Source: Bacteroidales bacterium (GTDB lineage Bacteria > Bacteroidota > Bacteroidia > Bacteroidales > UBA932). Taken from it: a stretch of 7,489 nt of DNA. The first letter of the stretch is position 1; each line of letters opens with the position of its first letter. Shown here piece by piece: positions 7,109-7,489 of this stretch. Below the pieces are notes generated by a model, which did not search any database, had not been told where the DNA came from, and saw only the letters and a program-made list of their open reading frames with translations. The stretch spans positions 1 to 7,489 of the forward strand of contig JAEEQI010000116.1 of the NCBI GenBank assembly GCA_016285215.1, in the 5' to 3' direction. The position numbers and the translations under genes are program-made.

Positions 7109-7489
7109 ATGAAGTTTATCTCCTGGAACGTGAACGGCCTGAGGGCTGTGGCCGGCAAGGGTTTTGCCGATGTCTTTGCAGACCTGGACGCCGATTTTGT
7201 CTGCCTGCAGGAAACCAAGCTGCAGGCCGGTCAGCTGGATCTGGAGTTCCTGGGCTATGAGTCTTACTGGAACTACGCCGAGAAGAAAGGCTACTCCGGC
7301 ACGGCCGTCTATACCAAACATACTCCGCTGAGCGTGAAGTATGGCCTGGGCCTGGAAGAACACGACCAGGAGGGGAGAGTGATTACCCTGGAGTACGAAA
7401 AGTTCTTCCTGGTATGTGTCTATGTTCCCAACTCTCAGGACGGGCTGCGCCGGCTGGATTACCGCATGCAGTGGGAGGATGCCTTCCGG
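7109..7489 (+). CDS. xth: Exodeoxyribonuclease III, 3'-truncated by window edge
   Basis: The first 127 codons of an exonuclease III/AP endonuclease are present, and the window ends in frame without a stop; the full protein is normally about 250-270 residues. The enzyme cuts DNA at abasic sites and removes nucleotides from 3' ends in base-excision repair, in the cytoplasm. Visible marks are N7 and N9 in SWNVNGLRA, the metal-binding E35 in CLQETKL, the [10 protein letters not shown] strand, EGRVITLEY, and the active-site tyrosine Y105 in VYVPNSQ. It belongs to the same EEP superfamily as the lipoprotein upstream but has no signal peptide and is clearly a repair enzyme. Its ATG follows the cysS stop codon by one base, so it is probably co-transcribed and translationally coupled with cysS. 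No separate promoter is seen. Confidence 0.93.
   Translation, partial: MKFISWNVNGLRAVAGKGFADVFADLDADFVCLQETKLQAGQLDLEFLGYESYWNYAEKKGYSGTAVYTKHTPLSVKYGLGLEEHDQEGRVITLEYEKFFLVCVYVPNSQDGLRRLDYRMQWEDAFR

Noticed and set aside
5758..7218. 486-codon minus-strand open frame across cysS and xth
   Set aside because: It spans the junction of two well-identified plus-strand genes and shows no protein-family features.
4841..7489. The lipoprotein and exonuclease III genes as a recent duplication pair
   Set aside because: Both belong to the EEP superfamily, but apart from the shared catalytic motifs their sequences look unrelated, and one is exported while the other is cytoplasmic.

Overview
The window is a piece of a Bacteroidota chromosome, most likely a gut- or rumen-type Bacteroidales. 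Three things point there: a GLUG-repeat surface protein, TAnnTTTG-type -7 promoter boxes, and start codons without a Shine-Dalgarno sequence. A Bacteroidales-like cysteinyl-tRNA synthetase agrees with this. Genus cannot be resolved by eye. All genes lie on the plus strand and are tightly packed. No gene-free stretch exceeds 41 bases, and I saw no RNA gene, insertion sequence, CRISPR array or convincing terminator.

Layout. (1) Positions 2-1255: the 3' part of a large GLUG-repeat cell-surface protein. It is more AT-rich than everything downstream and is cut by the window's left edge. (2) Positions 1269-5599: three closely spaced genes (gaps of 3 and 2 bases). They encode an organophosphate:phosphate antiporter of the GlpT/UhpT type, an exported two-domain fusion of a phosphodiester glycosidase (NAGPA/DUF2233) with a histidine acid phosphatase, and a lipoprotein of the endonuclease/exonuclease/phosphatase (EEP) superfamily. 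(3) Positions 5641-7489: housekeeping genes cysS and the 5' part of an exodeoxyribonuclease III gene, separated by one base and probably served by a promoter just upstream of cysS.

The most interesting unit is the middle block. Its products look able to open phosphodiesters outside the cytoplasm, remove the exposed phosphate, and exchange phosphate or organophosphate across the inner membrane. The fusion enzyme would 'uncover' a phosphomonoester and dephosphorylate it in one polypeptide. That reading is inferred from domains and neighbourhood; no substrate can be read from the sequence. Two smaller points stand out: a dispersed-repeat-like segment carried in frame inside cysS, and a perfect 9-bp inverted repeat laid over the cysS promoter.
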